Positions 24,850 to 32,736 of a DNA stretch of 64,000 nt are shown here, in pieces. The notes below the pieces were generated by a model that searched no databases, had not been told where the DNA came from, and saw only the letters and a program-made list of their open reading frames with translations. This DNA is from Streptomyces rhizosphaerihabitans. GTDB lineage: Bacteria > Actinomycetota > Actinomycetes > Streptomycetales > Streptomycetaceae. Numbering within the stretch: position 1 is the first letter of the stretch; the number at the start of each line of letters is the position of its first letter. Both the position numbers and the translations under genes were made by a program. The DNA is taken from NCBI RefSeq assembly GCF_025399795.1, contig NZ_JAODTZ010000049.1:22163-86162 (forward strand), written 5' to 3'.

Positions 24850-25479
24850 GTGACCGATTCTTCGCCGTCCCTCACGGCCGTCTGTGTCCAGCTCGCCGAG
24901 CAGGCATCGGCCCTGGCCGCCTCTCTGGGCAGCCCGGTGACCCCTCCCGCCTACCTCGACCTGGTCGGACGCGCCCAGGGCATCGATGCCCTGGGCGAAC
25001 AGGTGCTCAAGCTGTGCGTCCAGCAGTCACGCGACGCCGGTCACACCTGGCAGGAGATCGGGGACCTGCTCGGAGTCACCCGCCAGGCCGCCTTCCAGCG
25101 GTTCGGCAAGCCCATCGACCCCCGAACCGGAGAACCCATGGACAAGACGGTGCGCATGACCGACGCCGCGGAACGCGCCCTCACCATCGTCACGGCCGTC
25201 CTGGAGGACCGCATGGACGACGCCCGGCCGTCGTTCAACGCGCAGGTCCTCGAGGCCTTCACCGACAAGGTCCGGGCCGATGGCCTGGCCACGGTCGCCG
25301 GACTCGTCGGCGCGTTCGAGGGCTTCGCGGAAGGCGAGCCGTTCGTCCGGCGCGTCGGCGACCACACCGTCGTCGACATCCCCCTGCGCTACGAGGCCGG
25401 TGACATGAAGGCCCGGGTCGCGTTCGACTCCGACGAGAAGGCCGCCGGAATCTTCGTCCTCGCGCCCGAGACCCCGTGA
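24850..25479 (+). CDS. Helix-turn-helix protein with a DUF3887-like C-terminal domain
   Basis: 209 aa. Residues 45-80 hold a helix-turn-helix resembling a sigma-4-like HTH (QQSRDAGHTWQEIGDLLGVT then RQAAFQRFG). Residues 100-205 are an alpha/beta domain with FNAQVLEAFTDKVRADGL, like DUF3887, a fold related to ligand-binding NTF2-like domains. The gene starts at GTG 24850, two bases after a perfect 17-bp palindrome and with no Shine-Dalgarno, so the message is probably leaderless and autoregulated. The divergent LLM oxidoreductase is the likely second target. A ligand-responsive repressor is the best guess. Confidence 0.75.
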   Translation: MTDSSPSLTAVCVQLAEQASALAASLGSPVTPPAYLDLVGRAQGIDALGEQVLKLCVQQSRDAGHTWQEIGDLLGVTRQAAFQRFGKPIDPRTGEPMDKTVRMTDAAERALTIVTAVLEDRMDDARPSFNAQVLEAFTDKVRADGLATVAGLVGAFEGFAEGEPFVRRVGDHTVVDIPLRYEAGDMKARVAFDSDEKAAGIFVLAPETP

Positions 25480-25595
25480 CGTGCGCGTCCATATCCGTTC
25501 CTATTCGTCCACGTGCGTCCGCGGCCAGGACGCGGATCCGCTGACGCGCCGACAGCAGCGGGCGGTCGGCCCGCAGCGAACACGAGGAGACGCAG

Positions 25596-25934
25596 TTGAG
25601 CCACGAGAGCACGACTCCCTATGACGACGGCGGCATCCGCTGCGACGAGCGGGGCCTCGCCATCCGGCGCTACTACCCGTGGGGGACGAAGTGGATCCCC
25701 TACACCTCGATCAGAGGCGTCAGCCGACTCCCCCTGACCGGCGCGAACTCGGTCCGGAAGTGGCGCATCTGGGGGTCGGGAGACCTCGTCCACTGGTGGA
25801 ACCTCGACGCGCGGCGGCCCCGTAAGAACATGGCGCTCGTGATAGACGTCGGACACCGTGTACGTCCCACGATCACGCCCGACGACCCGGACGCCGTCCG
25901 GCGCATCCTCGCCGAGCGCATCGACGGCGGGTGA
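25596..25934 (+). CDS. Hypothetical PH-like small protein
   Basis: 112 aa from TTG 25596, chosen because GAGGAG lies 8 bp upstream and no better start exists. The beta-rich pattern CDERGLAIRRYYPWGTKWIP then YTSIRGVSRLPL, and a closing helix DPDAVRRILAERID, look like a small PH-like domain as found in many bacterial DUFs. No membrane segment. It follows the DUF3887-type gene by 116 bp in the same direction and may be co-transcribed. No activity can be proposed. Confidence 0.65.
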   Translation: MSHESTTPYDDGGIRCDERGLAIRRYYPWGTKWIPYTSIRGVSRLPLTGANSVRKWRIWGSGDLVHWWNLDARRPRKNMALVIDVGHRVRPTITPDDPDAVRRILAERIDGG

Positions 25935-26144
25935 TCGGGACCGGCCGGCTTGCCGGAGCGCGCGCACTCGCAGGTGTCTTCAGGCGGGCCCGTAGAGCTG
26001 CCGGGCTGGTTCAGGCCCAGCCGGAACGGTTTGAGCCGGCCCCGGTCGGCTCGTCCGCGGGCCCGCGGCGAGGAGGGCCGCGGAGTGGAGGGCCGTGGAC
26101 CCCGTCATCGGGGATGTCGATCAGTCATTAGGCTCGTCCCCATC

Positions 26145-26834
26145 ATGACGACCGTGAGGATTCCCGCGGGCTGGCCCGCCACCGAGGAACAAGCCCGCCT
26201 CGTGCAGGACGAGTTGCGCGAGCGGGTGGTGCTCGACGAGCCGGGCCCGCCGCCCGGCACCGGCCGGGTGACGGGCGTCGACGTCGCCTACGACGACGAG
26301 CGGGACGTCGTGGTCGCCGCGGCCGTCGTCCTAGACGCGGCGACCCTGGAGGTCGTGGCGGAGGCCACCGCCGTCGGCCGGGTCTCCTTTCCGTACGTTC
26401 CCGGACTGCTCGCCTTCCGCGAGATCCCGACCGTCCTGGCCGCACTGGACGCCCTGCCCTGCCCGCCCGGACTGGTCGTCTGCGACGGGTACGGACTCGC
26501 CCACCCGCGCCGTTTCGGCCTCGCCAGTCACCTCGGCGTCCTCACCGGGCTCCCCGTGATCGGGGTCGCCAAGAACCCGTTCACCTTCTCCTACGAGGAG
26601 CCGGGCGTCCGGCGCGGCAGCGCGTCACCGCTCCTCGCCGGATCCGACGAGGTGGGCCGCGCCCTGCGCACCCAGGACGGCATCAAGCCCGTGTTCGTGT
26701 CCGTCGGCCATCGCGTGGACCTCGGCAACGCCTGCGCGCACACCCTCGCGCTCACCCCGAAGTACCGCCTGCCGGAATCCACCCGACGCGCGGACTCGCT
26801 GTGCAGGCGGGCCCTCCAGGAGGCAACCGCCTGA
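26145..26834 (+). CDS. nfi: Endonuclease V
   Basis: 229 aa. It cleaves DNA at the second phosphodiester 3' of deoxyinosine and related lesions. Key features of the RNase H-like fold are visible: GVDVAYDDERD with the first catalytic Asp, the wedge-forming FPYVPGLLAFRE block (the PYIP wedge appears as PYVP), and VVCDGYGLAHPRRFGLASHL with the second Asp and the H-P-R-x-x-G motif. GVAKNPFTF carries the conserved Lys. ATG 26145 matches the start of homologues. It stands alone, 210 bp after the PH-like gene; that gap shows no feature. Confidence 0.93.
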   Translation: MTTVRIPAGWPATEEQARLVQDELRERVVLDEPGPPPGTGRVTGVDVAYDDERDVVVAAAVVLDAATLEVVAEATAVGRVSFPYVPGLLAFREIPTVLAALDALPCPPGLVVCDGYGLAHPRRFGLASHLGVLTGLPVIGVAKNPFTFSYEEPGVRRGSASPLLAGSDEVGRALRTQDGIKPVFVSVGHRVDLGNACAHTLALTPKYRLPESTRRADSLCRRALQEATA

Positions 26835-26940
26835 CGTCCTCGGACTGTTGGCCGGTCCGGCGTCCCTCGCCCCGGCCCGCCGGGTGCCTCCCACGCGGTG
26901 GCCGGGACGGTCTGAGTACGTGTTCTGAGTACTCGTACGG

Positions 26941-27123
26941 ATGTATGAAGCCGCCATGATCGGCAAGCTGATCCGTATGACGACGCACCGTGCCCCGAAG
27001 CCCGCCGCCGACCCCGCCCGGCCCGTCGAACGCGCCGTGACGGCCGCACTGGTCCTCGCCGTTCCGGTCGGACTCGCCTGGATGGGCGGGATGATCTACA
27101 CGGTCATGGCCTGGGCGTCGTGA
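26941..27123 (+). CDS. Small single-pass membrane protein
   Basis: 60 aa (or 55 from the internal ATG at 26956). A basic N terminus (IRMTTHRAPKP) is followed by one hydrophobic helix at residues 34-58 (AVTAALVLAVPVGLAWMGGM). This fits a small inner-membrane protein with the N terminus inside. The stop codon forms the left arm of a hairpin (27120-27141), which supports this being a real transcribed gene. No family is recognised. It lies 106 bp after nfi. Confidence 0.55.
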   Translation: MYEAAMIGKLIRMTTHRAPKPAADPARPVERAVTAALVLAVPVGLAWMGGMIYTVMAWAS

Positions 27124-27141
27124 GGGTCACCCAACCCTCAC
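27120..27141 (+). terminator. Hairpin overlapping the stop of the small membrane protein gene
   Basis: GTGAGGGT (27120-27127) pairs with ACCCTCAC (27134-27141) around CACCCA. A second weaker ACCCGG/CCGGGT stem follows near 27165-27192 for the opposite strand. Confidence 0.6.
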
Positions 27142-27210
27142 GCCCGCGTCGCACCCACCGGAGTACCCGGCCCTTCGGGATTCTTCCGGGTCCCACCTGA
27201 CTTCCCGTCC

Positions 27211-28383
27211 CTACCGAACAGCCGCCACCCGGAAGGTGATCCCCGCCGCGCCGAGCCGTTCCAGCAGCGCGTCGCCCATCGCCACCGCCGGCGTGACCTG
27301 GCCGGACGTCTTCGGCAGCTCGTCGAGGGCCAGGGACAGCGCGGACTCCGCGAGCATCTTCGCGGTCTCGTCGTAGCCGGGGTCGCCACCCGAGACCTCG
27401 GTGAACACGCGCCGGCCGCCGCCCTCGCCCACGAAGCGCACCGAGAACCAGCTCTTCGCACGGCGTGCGGCGCTCGGCCCCTCGCCGGGCTTGATCCGGT
27501 CGGACAGCCAGCGGCGCGCGGGCGGCAGCTGGGCGGCGGCGAAGACCGCGCTCACCCCGGCGACACCACCGAGGGCGATGGGCAGCCGCTCGACGGCCGC
27601 GTAGTGGCGGTAGCGGAAGTCCGGCCCGTACCGCGCCAGGGCCCGCGCCGAGCGCTGCACCACCTGGGCGTCGATCGTGGGCAGCGGGAGCGCCCACGCG
27701 CCGACCTCAGGGGCGAACCGCGGCGCTCCCAGCGGGGCCTCGACCCGCCGCCCCATCAGGCGCGGTTCGTGGTGCCTGCGCTCCCGCGCCGCGGCGAGCA
27801 TGTGCCGGCCGCGCGCGAACTGGTTGAGCGCGGAGGCGAAGGTGCCGCCCGAGAACATCGCCTGCGAGCGCACGAATCCGTCCACCCGCAGCGGCACGTC
27901 CTCCGGGAGCTGCCGCACGGTGAAGTAGGCACCCAGGTCGTGCGGGATCGAGTCGAAGCCGCAGGCGTGCACGAGCCGCGCGCCTGTCTCCCGCGCGCGC
28001 GTGTCGTGCCGGACGTACATCAGGTCCACGAACTCGGGCTCGCCGGTCAGGTCCAGATAGTCGGTCCCGGCATCCGCGCAGGCGGCCACCAGGTCCTCCC
28101 CGTAGGTGATGTACGGCCCCACCGTCGTGGCCACCACGCGCGCGTGACGGGCGAGCTCACGGACCGAGTCCGGGTCCGTCACATCCGCGCGCAGCACACC
28201 GGGTGCGCCGCCGAGCCGCTCCCGCAGCCGTTCCAGCTTCTCCGCGCTGCGTCCGGCGATCGCCCACCGCAGCCCTTCGGGCGCGTGGGCGGCCAGATAC
28301 TCCGCGGTGAGTTCCCCGACGAACCCTGTGGCTCCGAAGAGCACGATGTCGTACGCGCGGTCCGACTCGTTCAGCCTGCTCAT
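27211..28383 (-). CDS. Saccharopine dehydrogenase-like / trans-acting enoyl reductase family protein
   Basis: 390 aa. The N terminus is a Rossmann fold with YDIVLFGATGFVGELTAEYL (G-x-x-G-x-x-G), then IAGRSAEKLERLRERLG. The saccharopine-dehydrogenase-like region includes VVATTVGPYITYGEDLVAAC and ACADAGTDYLDLTGEPEFV. Mycobacterial relatives include the trans-acting enoyl reductase Rv2953. In Streptomyces the enzyme usually stands alone and its substrate is unknown. ATG 28383 was chosen as the start of the conserved region. It is divergent from the MmcQ/YjbR gene. Confidence 0.88.
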   Translation of the reverse strand: MSRLNESDRAYDIVLFGATGFVGELTAEYLAAHAPEGLRWAIAGRSAEKLERLRERLGGAPGVLRADVTDPDSVRELARHARVVATTVGPYITYGEDLVAACADAGTDYLDLTGEPEFVDLMYVRHDTRARETGARLVHACGFDSIPHDLGAYFTVRQLPEDVPLRVDGFVRSQAMFSGGTFASALNQFARGRHMLAAARERRHHEPRLMGRRVEAPLGAPRFAPEVGAWALPLPTIDAQVVQRSARALARYGPDFRYRHYAAVERLPIALGGVAGVSAVFAAAQLPPARRWLSDRIKPGEGPSAARRAKSWFSVRFVGEGGGRRVFTEVSGGDPGYDETAKMLAESALSLALDELPKTSGQVTPAVAMGDALLERLGAAGITFRVAAVR

Positions 28384-28523
28384 GACACCCTCCGCACTGT
28401 GGGCTGCGCTCGAACGTGCGGTCCGCGCCACGTCGTGCGCGAAGCGCCGTTGTCGGTGGCTGAGGCTAGCGTGAGGTACGAACAGTCGGACGACGAGGTC
28501 GCACGAACAGGCCGGAGGCAGCC

Positions 28524-28904
28524 GTGGCCGTGTCGAAAAACGCGCTGAAAAAGTGGCAGAAGGTACGTGAGTTCGCGCTCGGCCTGCCCGGCGCCACGGA
28601 GGAGTTCCCCTGGGGCGAGACGGTCGCGAAGGTCAACAAGAAGGTCTTCGTCTTCCTCGGCCTCGACGACGGCAGCTACCCGCCGGCCATCACGGTGAAG
28701 CTCAAGGACGAGGCGGCGCACGCCCACGCGCTCACCTCACCCGGTGCGGAGCCCGCCGGATACGGCCTGGGCAAGGCCGGCTGGGTGCGCGTACCACTGG
28801 AGGAGCAAGGGGCCCCCGCGGCGGAGCTGCTGTGCGACTGGGTCGAGGAGAGCTATCGCGTCATAGGGCCCAAGAAGCTGATCGCTGAGCTGGACCAACG
28901 CTGA
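28524..28904 (+). CDS. MmcQ/YjbR family DNA-binding protein
   Basis: 126 aa of the CyaY-like MmcQ/YjbR fold. It has the typical VREFALGLPGATEEFPWGE opening, KVFVFLGLDD, a central TVKLKD strand, GYGLGKAGWVRVPLEE and a final LLCDWVEESYRVIGPKKL helix. Despite its name, DNA binding is not established for most members. GTG 28524 follows GGAGGCAGCC. The 3' end has undergone a small tandem duplication: the last 23 bp are repeated just beyond the stop (28877-28899 and 28900-28922). Confidence 0.9.
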   Translation: MAVSKNALKKWQKVREFALGLPGATEEFPWGETVAKVNKKVFVFLGLDDGSYPPAITVKLKDEAAHAHALTSPGAEPAGYGLGKAGWVRVPLEEQGAPAAELLCDWVEESYRVIGPKKLIAELDQR

Positions 28905-28922
28905 TCGCGCAGCTGGACCAAC
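28877..28922. repeat. 23-bp tandem duplication over the 3' end of the mmcQ-like gene
   Basis: GCTGATCGC-(T/G)-(G/C)-AGCTGGACCAAC occurs twice head to tail; the first copy encodes the C-terminal LIAELDQ, the second lies past the stop. Two mismatches separate the copies. Confidence 0.6.
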
Positions 28923-29020
28923 GGTGATCACGGAACCGGGCCGCGCCGATCACGGTCCGGGAATTTGACTAAGCGCTTGCTCGTCAGGGGCTTGCCCGAA
29001 GTGGAACACGTTCTTAACAT

Positions 29021-29039
29021 CACTGATGTCACATCAGTG
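29021..29039 (+). promoter_or_regulatory. Perfect 19-bp palindromic operator of the beta-oxidation operon
   Basis: CACTGATGTCACATCAGTG at 29021-29039 has 9-bp arms around a central C and lies 22 bp before the CoA-transferase ATG. Upstream are an AAGCGCTT palindrome (28971-28978) and GAACACGTTC (29003-29012), the latter close to the AAC-N2-GTT core of KstR-type sites. A TetR-family repressor is likely; its gene is not nearby. Confidence 0.6.
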
Positions 29040-29061
29040 GTGTCACAGTGCTGGGGGCTTG

Positions 29062-30198
29062 ATGACAACGGCAGGAACACCGGGACACGGCCCCCTCGCC
29101 GGGGTGCGCGTGGTCGAGCTGGCGGGCATCGGCCCCGGCCCGTTCGCCGCCATGCTGCTCGCCGACCTCGGAGCGGACGTCGTCCGGGTGGACCGGCCCG
29201 GCGGCGCCGGGATCGGGGTCGATCCGGCCTACGACATCACCAACCGCAACAAGCGGTCCGTGATCATCGACCTCAAGGCCGAGGGCGGCGCGTCGAGCGT
29301 CCTCGACCTGGCCGAACGGGCCGACATCCTGATCGAGGGCTACCGCCCCGGGGTCGCCGAGCGTCTGGGCGTCGGCCCCGAGGCCTGCCGTGCCCGCAAC
29401 CCGGAGCTCGTCTACGGCCGGATGACCGGGTGGGGCCAGGAAGGCCCGCTCGCCCACCGCGCCGGGCACGACATCGCCTACATCGCGCTCACCGGCACCC
29501 TCGGCATGATCGGCGAGCCGGGCGAGCCGCCGGCGGTCCCCGCGAACCTCCTCGGCGACTACGCCGGTGGCTCCCTCTACCTCGTCGTCGGCGTCCTGGC
29601 GGCCCTTCAGCACGCGCGCGCGACCGGCGCCGGGCAGGTCGTGGACGCGGCCATCGTCGACGGCACCGCACACCTCTCCACGATGATCCACGGCATGATG
29701 GCCGCGGGCGCCTGGCAGGACCGGCGCCGCGCGAACCTCCTCGACGGCGGCTGCCCCTACTACGGGACCTACGAGACGGCCGACGGCCGGTACATGGCGG
29801 TAGGACCCCTGGAGCAGCAGTTCTACGGCGAGTTCGTCGAACTGCTCGGCGTCCCCGAACTCGGCCCCGCCCGCAAGGACCCGGCCCGCTGGGAGGAGCT
29901 GCGCGAGAGCGTCGCCGCCCGCTTCAGGACCCGTACGCGAGACGAGTGGGCCGCTGTCTTCGAGGGCTCCGACGCGTGCGTGGCGCCGGTCCTGTCGCTG
30001 CGCGAGGCACCCGAGCACCCGCACCTCGCCGCCCGGGGCACCTTCGTGGACCACGGCGGCATCATCCAGCCGGCCCCCGCGCCGCGCTTCTCGGCCACCC
30101 CCACCTCGGTCCGCGGCGGTCCCGCCCTGCCGGGCGCCGACACCGCGGACGTGGCCCGCGACTGGGACGTACCCCGGCTGACGAAGGACGGCGGCTGA
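29062..30198 (+). CDS. CaiB/BaiF family CoA-transferase (AMACR-like)
   Basis: 378 aa. A type III CoA-transferase or alpha-methylacyl-CoA racemase: GVRVVELAGIGPGPFAAMLL and ADLGADVVRVDRP at the start, then NRNKRSVIIDLK and AGHDIAYIALTG, the region of the family's active-site Asp and His. The YYGTYETADGRYMAVGPLE block favours the AMACR subgroup. It would epimerise or activate 2-methyl-branched acyl groups as CoA esters, feeding the three downstream beta-oxidation genes. ATG 29062 was selected over an in-frame ATG at 29026 that would overlap the operator. Confidence 0.88.
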   Translation: MTTAGTPGHGPLAGVRVVELAGIGPGPFAAMLLADLGADVVRVDRPGGAGIGVDPAYDITNRNKRSVIIDLKAEGGASSVLDLAERADILIEGYRPGVAERLGVGPEACRARNPELVYGRMTGWGQEGPLAHRAGHDIAYIALTGTLGMIGEPGEPPAVPANLLGDYAGGSLYLVVGVLAALQHARATGAGQVVDAAIVDGTAHLSTMIHGMMAAGAWQDRRRANLLDGGCPYYGTYETADGRYMAVGPLEQQFYGEFVELLGVPELGPARKDPARWEELRESVAARFRTRTRDEWAAVFEGSDACVAPVLSLREAPEHPHLAARGTFVDHGGIIQPAPAPRFSATPTSVRGGPALPGADTADVARDWDVPRLTKDGG

Positions 30199-30323
30199 TG
30201 GAACGCTTCCGACCGCTCGTCACCGGCGGGGCCGCGGCGGCCGTACGCGGCCCGGCGAGTCCCAGGACCGCCCTCTGCACGGGTTTCCTCCGTACGACCT
30301 TCAGGAAGGCGTTTCCCGCATGA
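30198..30323 (+). CDS. Possible 41-aa coupling ORF between CoA-transferase and dehydrogenase
   Basis: ATG 30198 overlaps the upstream TGA by one base, and its TGA (30321-30323) overlaps the next gene's ATG (30320). The peptide (MERFRPLVTGGAAAAVRG then PASPRTALCTGFLRTTFRKAFPA in part) is basic and unrecognised. It may serve only to couple translation across a 121-bp gap, or be chance. Confidence 0.3.
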   Translation: MERFRPLVTGGAAAAVRGPASPRTALCTGFLRTTFRKAFPA

Positions 30324-31462
30324 AGCGGCAGATCTTCACCGCCGAGCACGACGCGTTCCGCGAGACCGTGCGCACCTTCCTCGCGAAGGAGGTGCTGCCC
30401 CACTACGAGCAGTGGGAGAAGGACGGCATCGTCTCGCGCGACGCCTGGCGGGCGGCCGGCAAGCAGGGACTGCTCGGATTCGCCGTGCCCGAGGAGTACG
30501 GAGGCGGCGGCACCACCGACTTCCGCTACAGCGCCGTACTCGCCGAGGAGTTCACGCGCGCGGGAGCGGCGGGTCTCGCCCTCGGACTGCACAACGACAT
30601 CATCGGGCCGTATCTGACGGATCTCGCCACCGAGGAGCAGAAGCGGCGCTGGCTGCCCGGTTTCTGCGACGGTTCGATCATCACGGCGATCGCGATGACC
30701 GAACCCGGTGCCGGATCCGACCTCCAGGGCATCACGACCCACGCCGAGGACAAGGGCGACCACTTCCTGCTCAACGGCTCCAAGACCTTCATCTCCAACG
30801 GCATCCTCGCCGACCTGGTGATCGTCGTCGCGAAGACCACCCCCGAAGGCGGCGCACACGGACTCTCGCTGCTCGTCGTCGAGCGCGGCGCGGAGGGCTT
30901 CGAGCGCGGCCGCAACCTGGACAAGATCGGCCAGAAGTCGCAGGACACCGCCGAGTTGTTCTTCAACGACGTGCGCGTGCCCAAGGAGAACCTGCTCGGC
31001 GAACCGAACGGCGCGTTCGTCCACCTGATGACGAACCTCGCGCAGGAGCGCATGGGCATCGCCGTCGCCGCCATCGCCGGCGCCGAACACCTGCTGGAGA
31101 TCACCACCCAGTACGTGAAGGAGCGCGAGGCGTTCGGGCGGCCGCTCGCGAAACTCCAGCACATCCGCTTCGAGATAGCCGAGATGGCCACCGAGTGCGC
31201 TGTCACCCGCACCTTCCTCGACCGCTGCATCGTCGACCATTCCGACGGCGAACTCGACGCGGTGCACGCCTCCATGGCGAAGTGGTGGGCCACCGAACTG
31301 CAGAAGCGGGTCGCCGACCGGTGCCTGCAACTGCACGGCGGATACGGCTACATGACGGAGTACCGGGTCGCACGGGCCTTCACCGACGGGCGCATCCAGA
31401 CCATCTACGGCGGGACGACCGAGATCATGAAGGAGATCATCGGCCGTTCCCTGCTCGGCTAA
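30320..31462 (+). CDS. Acyl-CoA dehydrogenase
   Basis: 380 aa, the usual length. It catalyses FAD-dependent alpha,beta-desaturation of acyl-CoA, the first step of beta-oxidation. ITAIAMTEPGAGSDLQGITT is the signature around the FAD-binding site, followed by NGSKTFISNG. The C-terminal half has LQLHGGYGYMTEYRVARAF and IYGGTTEIMKEII, where the short-chain-type catalytic Glu (YGGTTE) sits. It is the second enzyme gene of the operon, linked to the thiolase with a 21-bp gap. It overlaps the stop of the small upstream ORF. Confidence 0.95.
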   Translation: MKRQIFTAEHDAFRETVRTFLAKEVLPHYEQWEKDGIVSRDAWRAAGKQGLLGFAVPEEYGGGGTTDFRYSAVLAEEFTRAGAAGLALGLHNDIIGPYLTDLATEEQKRRWLPGFCDGSIITAIAMTEPGAGSDLQGITTHAEDKGDHFLLNGSKTFISNGILADLVIVVAKTTPEGGAHGLSLLVVERGAEGFERGRNLDKIGQKSQDTAELFFNDVRVPKENLLGEPNGAFVHLMTNLAQERMGIAVAAIAGAEHLLEITTQYVKEREAFGRPLAKLQHIRFEIAEMATECAVTRTFLDRCIVDHSDGELDAVHASMAKWWATELQKRVADRCLQLHGGYGYMTEYRVARAFTDGRIQTIYGGTTEIMKEIIGRSLLG

Positions 31463-31483
31463 CCCTCCCCGAAAGGCTTACCA

Positions 31484-32698
31484 GTGAGCACCGAAGCGTA
31501 CGTGTACGACGCGATCCGCACCCCGCGCGGCCGCGGCAAGCAGAACGGCGCCCTGCACGGCACCAAGCCCATCGACCTGGTCGTCGGGCTCATCCACGAG
31601 GTGCAGCGGCGCTTCCCGGGCCTCGACCCGGCCGCCATCGACGACATCGTCCTCGGTGTCGTGGGCCCGGTCGGCGACCAGGGCTCCGACATCGCCCGTA
31701 TCTCGGCGATCGCCGCCGGACTGCCCGACACGGTGGCCGGTGTCCAGGAGAACCGCTTCTGTGCCTCGGGCCTGGAAGCCGTCAACCTGGCCGCGATGAA
31801 GATCCGTTCGGGCTGGGAGGACCTGGTCCTCGCGGGCGGCGTCGAGTCGATGTCGCGGGTACCGATGGCCTCGGACGGCGGCGCGTGGTTCGCCGACCCG
31901 ATGACCAACCTGGCCACCAACTTCGTGCCGCAGGGCATCGGCGCCGACCTCATCGCCACCATCGAGGGCTTCTCCCGCCGTGACGTCGACGAGTACGCGG
32001 CCCTCTCCCAGGAACGTGCCGCCGCGGCCGTGAAGGACGGCCGCTTCGAGAAGTCCGTCGTCCCCGTCAAGGACCGCAGCGGTCTCACGATCCTCGACCA
32101 CGACGAGTTCCTGCGTCCGGGCACCACCGCCGACTCGCTCGCCAGGCTGAAGCCGTCGTTCGCCGACATCGGCGAACTGGGCGGCTTCGACGCCGTGGCG
32201 CTGCAGAAGTACCACTGGGTCGAGCAGATCGACCACGTCCACCACGCGGGCAACTCCTCCGGCATCGTCGACGGCGCCTCGCTCGTCGCCATCGGCTCCC
32301 GCGAGGTCGGCGAGCGCTACGGCCTCACCCCGCGCGCGCGGATCGTCTCCGCCGCCGTCTCCGGCTCCGAGCCCACCATCATGCTGACCGGGCCCGCGCC
32401 CGCGACCCGCAAGGCGCTCGCCAAGGCCGGCCTGACCATCGACGACATCGACCTCGTCGAGATCAACGAGGCCTTCGCGGCCGTCGTCCTGCGCTTCGTG
32501 AAGGACATGGGCCTGTCGCTGGACAAGGTCAACGTCAACGGCGGCGCCATCGCGCTCGGCCACCCCCTCGGCGCCACCGGCGCGATGATCCTCGGCACCC
32601 TCGTCGACGAGCTGGAGCGCCAGGACAAGCGGTACGGCCTCGCCACCCTGTGCGTGGGCGGCGGCATGGGCATCGCCACGATCGTCGAGCGCGTCTGA
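31484..32698 (+). CDS. fadA: Acetyl-CoA C-acyltransferase (thiolase)
   Basis: 404 aa. It cleaves 3-ketoacyl-CoA with CoA, the last step of the cycle. The acylated Cys lies in VQENRFCASGLEAVNLAA. The catalytic His is in NGGAIALGHPLGATGA and the second Cys in LATLCVGGGMGIA. The GGVESMSRVPMASDGG loop is normal. GTG 31484 follows GAAAGG. It is 38 bp before the fadB ATG, so the two should form the trifunctional alpha2-beta2-type complex. Confidence 0.95.
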   Translation: MSTEAYVYDAIRTPRGRGKQNGALHGTKPIDLVVGLIHEVQRRFPGLDPAAIDDIVLGVVGPVGDQGSDIARISAIAAGLPDTVAGVQENRFCASGLEAVNLAAMKIRSGWEDLVLAGGVESMSRVPMASDGGAWFADPMTNLATNFVPQGIGADLIATIEGFSRRDVDEYAALSQERAAAAVKDGRFEKSVVPVKDRSGLTILDHDEFLRPGTTADSLARLKPSFADIGELGGFDAVALQKYHWVEQIDHVHHAGNSSGIVDGASLVAIGSREVGERYGLTPRARIVSAAVSGSEPTIMLTGPAPATRKALAKAGLTIDDIDLVEINEAFAAVVLRFVKDMGLSLDKVNVNGGAIALGHPLGATGAMILGTLVDELERQDKRYGLATLCVGGGMGIATIVERV

Positions 32699-32736
32699 CC
32701 TTCCCAACGGATCAAGGATCTACGGAGCATCCCCTG

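Noticed and set aside
29003..29016. A firm KstR operator
   Set aside because: The match to TNNAACNNGTTNNA fails at the last base and no cholesterol genes are nearby, so it is only mentioned as similarity.
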